Shown one piece after another: positions 22,658 through 34,511 of a DNA stretch of 64,000 bases. The notes below the pieces were generated by a model, which worked only from the letters and a program-made list of their open reading frames with translations, did not search any database and was not told where the DNA came from. Numbering within the stretch: position 1 is the first letter of the stretch; each line of letters begins with the position of its first letter. The stretch is from assembly GCA_008802785.1 (NCBI GenBank), contig VUYT01000045.1, positions 34,653-98,652 on the forward strand, given 5' to 3'. Source of the stretch: Symmetrospora coprosmae. Lineage: Eukaryota > Basidiomycota > Cystobasidiomycetes > Symmetrosporaceae. The position numbers and the translations under genes were made by a program.

Positions 22658-25427
22658 TCAGGCGGATATCCGCTTGTGGTATGTCCGCAGGTCTGCCTCC
22701 AATCGCTTCAGGCCATCCTCCCGTATCTTGAGCTGCTGCCTGAGCAGCTTGCGCGCGACATCCGGCTTCTTGAAGACCTGCTTGTCTAGTACGCTCCTTG
22801 CGTTCTCTTGCAAGTCGTAGCTGAGGCCTTCCTGCGCGCGCTTCCAGTCCGTCCAGAACTTTGCCTTTGCCTTCTTCCAGGCGCCCTGCAGCCGCCAGCC
22901 AGCCAGGACGGTGCCGAGCAATCCGACGCCAACTGCCGTGGGCAGATCCGTCGCCAGCTCTGGCATGGGCGTCTGCGCAAGAAAGACGCTGATGGCGGTG
23001 CTTCCGCCCGCTACTCCATAGAACTGTACGACTGCGCTCTGTGCGCGCAGCTGAAGCTTCTCAATGGGCCCGCCCGCAGCGCACAGCTGGGCTTTCCGGG
23101 ACGTGATCGGAAGCGTGAGTGACGTCTGTCGAAGGTTGAGTGGAGACGGATGGGCAGGCGGAGGAAAGCCGAATTGAGTAGTCGGGGAGAGGGAGGAGAG
23201 CGTATTCTGCACCGTCGCGGAGTAAAGCGACAGACTGTCCTTCGGCCGGGGCGAGAAAGGTTGTGGCGACTGGAAGAAACTGTCAATATAGGCTGAGAGC
23301 GCCAGGGACCGTTCGGAAAGCCGCCCAGTCTCGAAAATGAGCTGCGTTCGCACGTTCTCAGCATGTCAGAGTCTTCTGTGTTGTCATTCAGCTCACAGCT
23401 GCCCACCTTCCGCTCCAGATCGCCAAAATAGCCAGCGAGGCCGTTGCTGAGATCTGTTGCGATGTCGTCCGCGCGACCAAACGGCAGCTTGTGCCACCGC
23501 AGCCTTTTCGCCTCGAGAGCCTTCTCCACATCTTTTCGCCCGTCCTCAAGTAGCTGCACGTCCTCCACTTCCTGGGTTCCCATGGCATCCACAGCATTTC
23601 CAGGTACACTATTGGCTTCTGTCTTCTGTGCCGCATTGTCGACTTGCTTTTTTGCCGCGCTGTGCGTCTGGCCCTCCGCTTTTGCCGGATTGTCGGTAAC
23701 GAGCAGCTCGAGGTCGAGCTTTCCGAGATCGGTGAAGCCGAGCTCGATCTCCGAGTGTCGCTTGTCTCGCGCCGCGCGAAGGTCGAGCTGGCCGAGCTGC
23801 GCGCTGGCCGAGAAGAGGAAAGTGCGCGTCTCTGCGAGCGAGGACGAGAGCGACAGAAGCAGGTCTGCAGCAGTGTGGGCCGCCGTCTCGACCTGGATTT
23901 GCGATCCGGCTGCAGTAGGTTGGGAACCACGCGCCTGCTCGGAATGAGGCTGGCAAAGGCCCTCGAGGACTTCGCGCAACTGCGGAATACCGGACCGCAG
24001 CAGGAGGGATGAGAAGTCGCTCTGAATTGTTGATTCACCTTGCCGGAAGATCTCATTTGCTTGAATAGCAGCTGCGGCATCGAGGACCATGCGCTTTACT
24101 GGCGGTGAGATGGCCTGCTTGTCTACGTGCCCGCTGGCTGGATCAGCGCGACCTCGCGCTCCTTCAGACGCAGGAACCAGCAGCTTGCTCAGCGGCGGTA
24201 CCTCCTTAGGCGACTGTGCGAAGATGACGTTGGGTTTGCGTGTGAGGCGCGCCAGGTCTGCCCGCTGCGTGGGCGGTGAAAGGGCAATGACGATGTCGGC
24301 CTTCAGGAGCTCTGTCCAGGACTGCGATCCGAGATGGGACCCTGGGCCGCTCGGTAGTACAAGCTCAACCACTTCCGCATTGAGCTCGCTAAGCCACTGC
24401 GAGGGGATCTGCACGTCTCCAGAGCTTCCTCCGGTGCTTGACGGCCCGGAGCGGATGCGCGTTGGACTTGGTAGCGCAGACGTAGATGGGCCGGTAGTCA
24501 AGGCTGACCGTCGGACATCGGCTGCCCGTCTTTGCAGTAGGTCATAGGCGCGCGTGTCTGTCGCTAACGGATCTTCCAGCAGCGCAAAGGTGAACTCCGC
24601 CAGCTCTTCGTGTGATGTGCCCAAGACTGGATGTACGACGAGGCAATAATATCAGCATGCTGAGCGCGGAGTGGTCGAGTCCTTGAACGAAGCTCACCTG
24701 TTATGCGCGTCGTCTTGCTACCGCTTGCGACTCTATTCAAGCTTGCTATGCTTTCGTCGAGGCGTTGCAACCATGCTTCCTCCTCCTCCCTGCCACCTTG
24801 GTAGGCGGGGAAGGCAATGTGCCGAACGGGCAGCGATGACGGCCCAGGCTCGGTTGTTGATACTGCCTCGTTGTTCGCGCGGTGCGCCTGCAAGCCTGTA
24901 CTTTCGAGCAGCAGTGTCCGCAGGTCGGCCAGGGTTCGCGCGAGCTCTTCGGGACGTGACAGCTTCGGGACGGAGGGCGGCGGCGGTGATGAGGACAATG
25001 CAGGATCTGAAGCAGCGGACGTTGTGCCAGAGGGGGAGTTCGTCGATGATCTTGCAGGTACGAGCTGCGGACGGCCATCGGAGCGGTCCGTCCCTGAGCT
25101 GGCTGCTTGCCGGCCGCTGGTACTATGCAGCTGCCGGCGGCTCGCAGACTGGAGGAACCGGACTGATGCTGCGTTCGTGGTGCTGGATGGATGTACTCGT
25201 GGTGGCTGTTCCCTCCTATTGCTGCTGCTGCTGCTCCTCCGCACACCAGCTTGCTGTATGCTCCTCCGCCCCGCTGCTACGCCCAGGCTGCTGCCAGGCG
25301 TGCGCGCGCACGTCGACAGGGCAGACATGCCGCTCATGGCAGAGATATGGCTTCGAAAAACAGACGCGGATGTATGCGCTTGTTCAGAAGCGAAAGGCCA
25401 CAACCGCCTGCAGTTTGCAGCTAACAT
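22658..25427 (-). CDS. Putative mitochondrial inner-membrane protein, Mmc1-like
   Basis: Exons are 25427-24698, 24626-23407 and 23356-22658 (882 aa from the first ATG; the ATG at 25337, giving 852 aa, is an equally good start because the following Arg/Ser-rich, acid-poor stretch looks like a mitochondrial presequence). The middle part resembles a degenerate GTPase/dynamin-like fold: HIAFPAYQGGREEE, then SLNRVASGS and TRITVLGTSHEEL. Long helical segments follow. Near the C-terminus two hydrophobic stretches (FYGVAGGSTAISVFLAQ and LPTAVGVGLLGTVLAGW) suggest a hairpin membrane anchor before a basic coiled tail. This layout is like fungal Mmc1-type proteins of the mitochondrial inner membrane. 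Family assignment is from memory of layout only; gene structure is well supported by phase. Confidence 0.5.
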
Positions 25428-25551
25428 CTCGTACGGTCACGTTTTCGGCCGGGCACGCGCGAGAGAGCCTCCAGCGGTAACTACATCGGGCTGGGTTGCT
25501 AGCAGTCCTACACAGCTCTCATCGATTGATAAAGTCCGACAACAAGTGCAC

Positions 25552-28500
25552 TCAGGCCTGTCCGCCCACACCGACCAAGCCGTACTCCGTGCTGAAGACC
25601 TGTCGCACCGCATGAGCGGGGGGAAAGAGCCGTCAGACGAGTGTCCGCCTGGATCCGATACAGAGCGAAAGCGGACTCACTCCTGCAAGAGCAGCAGCCT
25701 TTTCGAGATCCACTGCATCGACATCCCCTGCGTGCGCATCGACAAAGTGCGGGCTGAAGTCGAGCTTCTCGTACTCGACCACGCGGGTCGGCTGCGTGTC
25801 GAGCCGGATCTGCGGCTGCCGCGTGTGGTTCTCGTAGAACCCCCGGACGGGTGAGCGTCGCCTCCTCTGCTTCTTCTTTGGGGGTGCATCGGGTTCTTCA
25901 CCGTCCTTGCTGTCCGGATGGCTGGACGAGTTCGCAGCCGTGGCGCCCCGCGGCAGGTTGTCCGCCTTCACGTCGGGCTTCACCTCGGTGACATCGACTT
26001 CCATCTCGTCTCCACCCTTCTTGACTTCACCAAGCAGCGCGTCTGGCGTTCTACCTCGTCCCCTGTCGTCCGTCTCGGCCTTGTCGAGCTTCTCGAGCAG
26101 CCCTTCGCGCGTCCGATACGCCTCCATCGTCTCGTACTCGTTCTCGTCGCCCGACAACTCCCACACGCCGCCCTGCTCCTCCTCGCGCTCCTGCCTCGTC
26201 GCGTCGTTGCCGAGCGTCATGCGATGGTAGGCATTGTACTCTTTGCGCACGCCCAGAATAGCAGTATTGTTCTTAGACGTTGCTTTCGCAAACTCGAGCA
26301 TCCAGTTGATGCCATTCAGGAACGGCGCAGGCTTGCGCGCTTTGCTCTTCTCCCAAGCGTCGCCGAAGGGCGCCATGCCGTTCCCTCCGAACTGCGGTAG
26401 GGCAGCGCCCTGCAGCAGCCCAAATTCAGTGCCCTTGTAGAGCGCCGTCGTCGGGATGCGCAGGGCGGCGAAAGCGGACCGCTTCCCGCCCGCTGCGAGG
26501 AACGCGGCCTCTTCCTCGTCCTCTTCCTTCTGCCGCCTCTGCCGCTCCTTCTCGAGCTGCCGCTCCCGCTCGTCCGAGCCATCCGGCGGAGCGCTGCCCA
26601 GCGGCGCCTGGGCAAACTCCATCGCTCGCGCCATCTTCATGTATGCTGGTCGCCCTTGCCCGAGGGGCTTGGCGAAATTGCCAATCTTTGGCATAGCCAG
26701 GGTCGTGTTGTCGATATCCGGATGGTAGGACTCGACGTAGGCCGGGCTACCCGGCTCGAGCCCTTTGGCAATGGCTGCCGCCTCGTAGTAGTCGTCAGTG
26801 ACGTTCTTGCCCTCTGCAGTCAATGGAACAGAATACGGCGTCAGTTTCAGTTACCTCCTTCATCTGTAAGCACGCTCCCAAAGCGCCACCAACTCTTGAC
26901 GAAGCGAGCGCCAAACACCCGGAAGCAGTTCCGCGCCGTAACGATTGTGACCTGCCGGCTGCGGAGATTGATGTGCAGCCGCTTCATGTTGATGAGTATC
27001 TCCTTCTCGTCCTGGGTGCAGTTGAGCTTGTGTATCCAGGGGTTGCGCCGGAAAAAGTACAGCGAGTCTCGGAACCCGGCGCAGCGGGCGGCATCGATGG
27101 CGAGCATGTACAGCCGCTCCGGGTCTTCGCGCGTCGGCGACTTGAATGTGACTGCTTTGTACTCTCGACCTGGCGCAGGTGCGTGCATAGGAGGCATGAA
27201 TGAATCGGTAACGTGGGTCAGCCGCACGCCCTGGCGAAACAGAGATGGACGCGTCGGGCCGCTCACCTCCCAGGAGCCTGCCCTGTGCGTCGACCTTCTT
27301 CTCTCCCTCCGGGTCTATGGGCAGACCGAGTTCCTCGTTCTCGACTCTGTAGGTCGCGCCCTTGATCTGCCGGCTCGAGCTGACGCCCACAGCTCCGCCG
27401 CGTCCGCCTCGCCAGCCTCCGCGGCGCCTTCTCCCATCGGTCGACATCTGCGACTCTCCTGGCGTGCTCTGTCCGCTTCCCAGCATGCCGTCATCGTCCT
27501 CATCGCCCAACCCCTCGCCGTCGTCCTCATCAAAAGTGTTCTCGTCGTCGTTGCTGTCGCCTCCGGCGTCGTCGGTGCCTGAACGGCGACTGCGGGCCGT
27601 GCGAGCGCCGAGGCGGTTTGGGTTGATGATGTTGCCGTGTGCGTCGCGAGGCAAGGGCGGGCGGCCGCGTCTGCCGCCGCGTGACCCTCGTCCTCTGGTC
27701 GGCAGTGCGCGCCGGGGGCGTGATGGCCCAGCCTCGTCGTCCTCGAGCTCCTCGCCGTCGACTAAGTCGTCGTCGTCGTCCTCCCCATCGTCGCCGTCAT
27801 CCTCGTCATCGTTGCTGCCTGCATCGCCGTCGTCGTCGTCCTCGTCACCGCCCGCAGCTGCCCGACGCGTGCTGGCTCGCCTGCTCGGCGGACGCGGCGA
27901 GAGACTGCCAGCAAGCTGGCTTGCACCCCTGCCCCGTCCTCTACCGCGTCCGCGCCCCCTCCCACGCGCACCCCCACGGCTGCCGCGTCCACCTCGACTG
28001 CCGGGGCCGCGAGCTCGTGGTGCAGAGCCAGAAAAGCGGGCCTGGCTCCTCGGAGCCTTGTACTCGTCCCCGGACGAGTCCGGGAGGTCCAGAGGGGCAT
28101 TGACAAACTGCTCGTCTGCCTCTCCCTCCGGCTCAGAGAGCGAGTCGCTGTCGCGTCTTCTCCTGCCGCGGCCCCCTCGTCCGCGGCTTTCGCCCTGAGC
28201 TTCCTCTGCGTCATTGTCATTGTCGTTGTCGTCTTCTTCTCCTTCCTCGCCGTCCCTAGCGTCGGCCTCTTCCTCCTCGCTGGCGCCCACTGCGGCAGCG
28301 CGACCAGCTCCGACACGACCGGAACTACTTGCAGTGGTACCGTTGAAGTGAGCAGGCGAGGTGCCGTGCTGCAGGTATGCGCCGCCTCTGCTTGGCGGCG
28401 CGAGCGAGACGGGTGTGCCAGCAGTCGAGGGAGCTGGTGCTGGTCCTTCTGACTGCCCGCCGACTGCTGCTGCTCCTGCTGCTCCTGCTGCTCCTCCTCC

Positions 28501-28557
28501 TCCTCCTCCTCCTCCCGGTGCAGGATTAGCGTACGCTCCTTTGAGCTTGATGCGCAT
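25552..28557 (-). CDS. RSC7: RSC/SWI-SNF chromatin remodelling subunit, Rsc7/Npl6 family
   Basis: Nuclear accessory subunit of a SWI/SNF-class remodeller. Exons are 28557-27267, 27169-26855, 26813-25681 and 25599-25552 (928 aa). The N-terminal 400 residues are low-complexity: a glycine run after MRIKLKGAYANPAP, Arg/Gly (RGRGRGRG) and Asp/Glu tracts. The conserved Rsc7 core starts at KGATYRVENEELGLP and continues through GRLLGGREYKAVTF, ERLYMLAIDAARCAGFRDS and QVTIVTARNCFRVFGARFV. The GG|REYK junction exactly restores the family motif. The last 48-nt exon (VFSTEYGLVGVG, then stop) is reached through a GTGAGT donor with a CTGAC branch; the unspliced frame ends in unrelated sequence. The middle has a charged RERQLEKERQRRQKEE coiled coil and a KKKQRRRR nuclear signal. 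Confidence 0.87.
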
Positions 28558-29440
28558 GCTGATGTTGAGCGATGGATGTGCAGCGCGTCACGGTTCCGTC
28601 TCTCCCTCTTTCAGTTGTGCACGCCTTTTCCTGCGCTTCCTCTGCGCGGGACTTGCTAGCCGGGTCGCAGGGGAAGCGTATGCCACTCGTGAGCGTGTCG
28701 ATGCAGCTGCGCTCAGCAGATTAGCGTGTAGCGTGTAGTGGATGGATGGTGTGCTGTGTGCTGTGTGCTGTGTATGTGCGTTTGGGGGAAATGGGAGAAA
28801 GAGGCGTGCATGAGGACCAGACGGGAGGACACCACGCTAGGGACAGCCGCTACGGACAGAGTCGCCCCTCGACGCCTGCACACAACCTCGAGAGCAATAA
28901 ACAGCAACGCTGGGTCCTCGGGCAGACGCACACGCACACGCACACGCACACGCACACGCACACGCACACGCACACGTATGCTCCTTACGCCCTCACGTAG
29001 AGGGTCGCCTGTGCTGCAGTCTGGGCCAGGATGGAACGCTGACACGCTTCCACGTTCGGCACTGGCACTGGCAGCTCGACACGCATCACCACCACCGTCG
29101 CATTGAAGATATTCATACGGTACAAGCAGCAGAACATCTGACAGAAAGGCATACATACTGCTCCGAGGTGCGAGTCGCGCGCTCCAGCAGAGTGAGTGTG
29201 AGGTCCGCCTGCGGCTACGCTGCTGGAGGCGAACACAGCAACAACGTCATGTGCCTGGCGGCGACACCTATACCACAGAGTGCAGCTGGCCAAGGCACAG
29301 CATGCTGACCCGATGGCTTGCTGACCTACAGTCCAGACACTGTCAATCTCATCGCTCGTCCCGCATCCTACTCCTGATCCTTCCCCCTCTGACCAGCCCT
29401 GCTCATCCCCTCCCCGTGACGCGTCGCCGCCCCCATCACC
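28558..29440. other. Divergent promoter region, RSC7 / Josephin gene
   Basis: About 880 nt between two divergent genes, with a hexamer microsatellite and TGTGTGCTG repeats near 28750. No gene seen. Confidence 0.45.
28926..28976 (+). repeat. Hexamer microsatellite (ACGCAC)n
   Basis: About 8.5 perfect tandem copies of a six-base unit in the RSC7/Josephin intergenic region. Confidence 0.9.
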
Positions 29441-30989
29441 ATGTCCCTCAAGGACCGCATCTCCCCAGCCATCTACCACGAGCTGCAGGAGCCCGACTCG
29501 TCTCTCTGCGCTCAGCACTGTCTGAATAACCTGGTACAAGACGGCATCTGGACGGCAGCCGACCTGGCAGAGCTCGCGCACCAGCTGGACGAGCGAGAGG
29601 CCGATGCAAGGGGCGAAGCTGGTCTGGGTGATGCAGTACCGCCTAACTCGACAGCGAGCGCCAGTGGCAGTGGCGGTGGCAGTAGCAGTGGCGGCAGCGG
29701 CAGGAGAGGTCGCCAAGGCTCTCCTCCGCGAGTGGGTGCAGGCGCATCCCGCTTTCTGAATGCCGACCAGTCGCGCAACATGGACGACTCTGGCTTCTTC
29801 TCGTCTCAAGTCATGGACGAAGCACTCAAGACGTACAACTTCCAGCTCGTCCGCTGGCGCCATCCGAGCCTGAGGTCCATCCAGGAGAGCCCTGACTCGC
29901 AAGAGGCGTTCGTCTTCAATCTCTCGCAGCACTGGTTTGTGATCCGGCGGTTCGGGCACTCGAAGCACTTCTGGTTCGATCGTGAGGGTCACTGTCATTT
30001 GGGCGTCCTTTCGCACGACTGCGGGCTGACCCAGACAGAGGGCGTGTAGTCAACTCCTTCCACCCTGCACCAAAGCACGTCTCGCCGCTCTACCTCGGCC
30101 TGCAGATCGACCAGGCCGAACACGAAGGGTACAATGTGTTTGTCGTGCTGCGGAGCGCCGACACCGACGACTCCGAGAGCTCGACTCTCTACGGGCAGAC
30201 GACCCTGCCCCCGTGCGGCGGGGACCAGGCCGTGTTTGACCTTGCAGACGAGGCGCGCGCCGCCGCGGGTTTCGCGAGCGCCGGCGATGGTCATGGCCCC
30301 GACAGGCGCGCGCAGGCCATGCTCGACGACGAGACGGTCTTCTCAAGCTCGGGAAGCGGGCCGGAGCTCAATGCGCACGCAGCTGCGTTCGGAAGCAATG
30401 AGGACGCAGAGCTCAACCGCGCAATTGAGGCGTCCCTCCAGGGGCAGCAGCCTCCCATCGGTGGGGCAATCAAGCGTGAGGAGGGGAACTCCTAATCTCA
30501 CTGTTTCTGCAGCTAGACTGACTTGGTTGGTTGGGAGTACCCTTTGCAGGCCCTGGAAGCTCGACGGCCTTCGATGCCAAAGCACCAAGACTGTCTGACC
30601 CGTTCGGCAGCGGGGCGGACGGCTTTGATGAGATGGACGACCCGGAGCTGGCAGCGGCCATCGCAGCAAGTCTGCAGACGGATCAGCCTCAAGCAGGCGG
30701 CTCAAGCTCAGACGTGGATGCGGGCAGATCTGCCGCGGAACTTCCCCAGCAGGCTGACCTGCCGACCAAAGCAACAAGCAACGACTTTGACATGGAGGAA
30801 GGAGGCTTTGACGCGAGCATTGACTCGGATGAAGACCGTCACAGTGGGGCTTGGGCTCCGGGGCGGGCTGGGATAGCGGAGCAGGTCCAGGAGGAGGACG
30901 AGGAGGAAGAAGCGGAAGCCGAGGCAGAAGCGGACAAGCCGCCGACCGCGGAAGAGCTGCGCGCACGACGATTAGCCAGATTCGGTTGA
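29441..30989 (+). CDS. Ataxin-3-like Josephin deubiquitinase
   Basis: Cysteine protease that removes or trims ubiquitin chains. Exons are 29441-29981, 30050-30475 and 30550-30989 (468 aa). The Josephin domain starts at once: Cys23 in SLCAQHCLNNL with Gln16 as likely oxyanion helper, His164 in NLSQHWFVIRRF and Asn182 in WFDLNSFHP, the last created by splicing. A Ser/Gly-rich insertion (residues about 67-105) interrupts the domain compared with human ataxin-3. Two ubiquitin-interacting motifs follow, EDAELNRAIEASLQ and DPELAAAIAASLQ. The acidic C-terminus ends in EELRARRLARFG, similar in place and character to the p97/VCP-binding Arg motif of ataxin-3. All parts expected for a VCP-linked deubiquitinase are present, so it is probably active. 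Confidence 0.88.
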
Positions 30990-31359
30990 ACGCAACGGTT
31001 GCGCGGAAGCTACCGTAATAGAGCGCGTTTCAAGCGGAGCCTCCGGGCCGAGAGTGTTGTGCGGACATCCGCACTACATGTACAGGAGCGCAGAGCGCAC
31101 AGAGCAAGGCAAGGACCGTCCCGTTTCGTCGATGTTAACTTTACTCCTGCACAAGTCAAAGCCCTCAAGCCTGCGGGGCGCCCTAGCGTTACATTGAGAG
31201 ACATTGCACACTGAACAGCCTCGCGCGCGGAAGGAGCAGAACTGGCCCTGAAGCCGAGCCAGCGATATTTGTCGGGGTTTTCGGTTGGGTAAAGCTACGA
31301 CATGGCGAGTGGATAGAGGACGACAGAGTCCGGAGTTGCAACAGCTGCTGGCTGGCTGC
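30990..31359. other. Convergent 3' region
   Basis: 370 nt between the Josephin gene and GUT2; no gene or signal seen. Confidence 0.4.
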
Positions 31360-33789
31360 TTACGTGCCGCCGCCGGATCGCTCAACGGGAATCTGGCGCC
31401 TCTCCGCCTTGTTGCCGGCTGATGGGTCGGCCAGGACGGCCGTCCTGTTGTCGTCGCCCAGCGTCCGCCTGTTTGCCGTGTTGCCCTTTCTGACATCCTC
31501 AAAAGTCGCGTCCTGGAGGGCCGGGTGCAGGCCCATCGAGAGGAGGAACTCCTTTGCCTGGTCAAACTCCTGCTGCTGGCGCTTCGAGTCCCACGAGAGC
31601 TCCTTGGCCATGATGTCAATGACCTTGGGCAGCGCCTCGAGTGCCGCCTGAGAATTGAGGAACGACAAGCGCGTGCGGCGCGCAATGACATCCACCGCCG
31701 TCTGCGCGTACTCGCGCCGGGCCGCGTACCGCACCTCGGCCTCAATGTACGGGTACGCCTCATCGATCTTCTTGCCGTGCACTGGCCATCGGTGTCCCGT
31801 CTTCTCGGCCATGTCGCACACGTTCCACGCGCGGTCGCCGTACGTGTCCGTCAGGTGCTTGGCGACCTCCGTGTCGAGTCCATAGTTCTGGATTAGCTCG
31901 ACATAGAGGTTCTTGCGCCAGCCGTGCGAGCCAACGAGCTTCAGAGCCTCGGTCTTGCACGGGTAGACTGCTGCGCTCTCCAGGCCGTACTCCTTAATGG
32001 CGGCGTCGACAGTCTCGGCAGCCATAGCCTGCGAGTGAAGAGTAACATTAGTTAGTGCAGCCTAGCGCACCGGTCACGATTTATGGACTCACCCTGTACG
32101 TCGTCCACTTTCCACCGGCGATAGTCAGGAGTCCGCTCGGGCTGACATTGATCATGTGATTTCGGACAAGCGACTCGGTGTTCTTCGCGTCTGGGTCGCG
32201 GACGAGAGGACGAATACCGGACCAGGCCGAGAGCACATCCTCTCGCCTGACCTCGATATCCTTGCTGAGGTAGTTGCGAACCTCGCCGAGGATCCACTGG
32301 ATCTCCTCCTCCTTTGGAATCGGGTTTGCCTCGACGGGCGAAGCAGAGTCGGTAGTGCCGGCGATGGCGTTGCCGAGCCAAGGAAGGAAGAAGATGACAC
32401 GGCCGTCGGAGGTAGCGGGGTCGAGCATGCCCATTATCTGGGGCGAGTAGTAGTTGGGGAGGGTGATGTGAACTCCGGATGAGGGTGCAACGATCGTCTG
32501 GACGGAAGGGTCGTCGAGCTTGCGCACGCCGTCGGCGAAAGGCCCAGTAGCGTTGATGATGCCCTTTGCCTTGACGTCCCACTCGTCACCGGTAATGTTG
32601 TCACGGAGGCGGGCGCCGGAGCACTTGCCTGCGCTGTTCTTGTGCAGCGCGACGACCTCGGTGTGGTTGGCAGCGACGGTGCCCTGGTGGACGGCAGTCA
32701 TGACGAGGGCGACGTTCATGCGCGAGTCGTTGTGCTGACCATCGTAGTAGACGAGCGACCCTTGGAGGTTCTGGTCCTTTAGCAGCGGGAACTGCGCAAG
32801 AGTCTTGCCGCGGCTCATAAAGTACGAGCCCTCCATGTTCTGCGAGCCGGCCAGCACGTCGTAGAGCTTGCATCCGGACCAGAAGTACGGGATCTGCCAG
32901 TAGGTGTAGATGGGGAGCATAATTGGAAGAGGGTGCGAAAGGTAGGGAGCGATCTCGAGGAAAGTCTTTCGCTCGTGAAGCGCTTCCCTGACGAGCTTCC
33001 ATCTGGCGAGGTGCAATTGTTTCAATTTAGCATGGTGACACCTTAGCATGTGAATCCATAGGGTCTTCGATTGTCAAGGGTGTGCTCACTGCTCGTAGTC
33101 GAGTTCAAAGATGGCCTTCTGCAGGTACCGGACACCGCCGTGGATGAGCTTTGTCGACTTGGACGACGTGCCTGCAAGAGCGAGGAGAGTGACAAGATGT
33201 GCCAGATCAGCACCGGCACCGGCACTGAGAAGCGTTCATTGTGCGGGCGGTCGCGGCTAGCAACGCTCCACCGAAGGGATGTGGGCTCACCAGACGACCA
33301 GTCATCTCGCTCGACCATTGCAACACGGAGACCTCGGGCGGCCGCATCGACAGCGGTTCCAGCACCAGTAGCACCTCCTCCAATGATCTGCGGGTACGAT
33401 GCAGTGCAGTGCAGTCAGCTTGCTGCGCATTTTCATCTCACAGGCTACGGAGATGGCCCTGAGATTGAGCTCACGAGAAGATCGTAGCCGTCATTGGGAG
33501 ATCCGGCGTCCCTTGCCTCTGCGAGGGATCCTGTGGGCTCGTGCTTCTTCTTCAGGGAAGTGTTGCTCTTGAGGGCGTCGAGCATCTCCTTCCTCGTCGG
33601 GGGCACCCATGTCAAAGGCGGCGACCTGAGGACGGGATCGTTCTCCCTCGCGGCGTCGAGGCGCAGCTGCCTCTGCTGCCGGTAGTAGTACCACGCCGTG
33701 CTGGCGGCAGCACCACCTGCTGCGACCTTGACGAGCGTCTGCCTGCTCGCTGGCGTGTTGAGCCTGGTGAACCTCGAGGCGGCCGACAT
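31360..33789 (-). CDS. GUT2: Mitochondrial FAD-dependent glycerol-3-phosphate dehydrogenase
   Basis: Oxidises glycerol-3-phosphate to dihydroxyacetone phosphate at the outer face of the inner mitochondrial membrane and passes electrons to ubiquinone. Exons are 33789-33475, 33387-33291, 33171-33090, 33002-32093 and 32028-31360 (690 aa). The N-terminus is a targeting sequence followed by a short hydrophobic stretch (TLVKVAAGGAAASTAWYYY). The FAD Rossmann motif IIGGGATGAG starts exon 2, preceded by DGYDLL in exon 1. GTSSKSTKLIHGGVRYL spans the next junction. Later landmarks are NATGPFADGVR, SGVHITLP and GLLTIAGGKWTTYR before the C-terminal helical domain. It is the second enzyme of the glycerol route whose other members are nearby. 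Confidence 0.93.
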
Positions 33790-34511
33790 CTTTGCTGGAT
33801 TTCAGTCTCGTCGAGATGGGTGATGTCAAGGGCGAAAGGGGAGCAGCCCGCTGGTGGGGTGGGCGGAAGCGAAGGGCGGAGTGAACTTCGAGAGTGCGGG
33901 CCCACTCAGAGAGGCAAAAAATCCTGTATGAAGATAGGCGGTCGTTGTAAGGAGCAAGCTACAATGCCGTACAACGCTCAATTCTGCTCTCTTTCTCTCC
34001 CCAATCAGTCGGGCTGCCTCCCTGCGCCATCGAGCGAGCGGGCGCCACAGGGGCCGGCGTTCGTTGCCACCCAAGGGCGGAGGGCGGGAGGGCAGACCGG
34101 CATCCCACACGCTCTTCGGAGCTGCGGTACAACTAGATTAACCAGAGCAATTCAGCCGTACTACACGTTCTACCGCATCAGCCGGCTCGGCACTCAGGGA
34201 CCAAGGTCTATCCGAGCTCGTGACCCTCACCTGCCAGTGCACCTGCATCGCGCACGCACAGGCCGCAATGTTGATGAGTCTGGATCACGAAGAGCTGGGG
34301 CGTTGGCCGTTGATGGCTTTTGGGACGGGCAAAGCGGGCCTCCGGCTCGACAGGCTCCCGGAGGAAGAGGGGATGGACCGGGAGGTGAGCCGGACAGGAT
34401 GTCCTGTGGGTTGTGAAGGCGAGGGAGGCTGTCCCACAGAACTGTAAGTCGAGAGCGGGTCTGGTGTGTTCGGTGGAGCGCCGGCCTGAGGTGCGGCAGG
34501 CCCCGTCGAGC
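33790..34511. other. Intergenic region upstream of GUT2
   Basis: About 720 nt of GUT2 promoter and 3' region of the next gene. No gene seen. Confidence 0.4.

Noticed and set aside
24817-25854. Long + strand ORF (345 codons)
   Set aside because: Antisense to the Mmc1-like and RSC7 exons; no family motif.
27362-28198. Long + strand ORF (278 codons)
   Set aside because: Antisense shadow of the low-complexity N-terminus of RSC7.
28926-28976. CRISPR-like array
   Set aside because: Simple hexamer microsatellite without spacers in a fungal chromosome.
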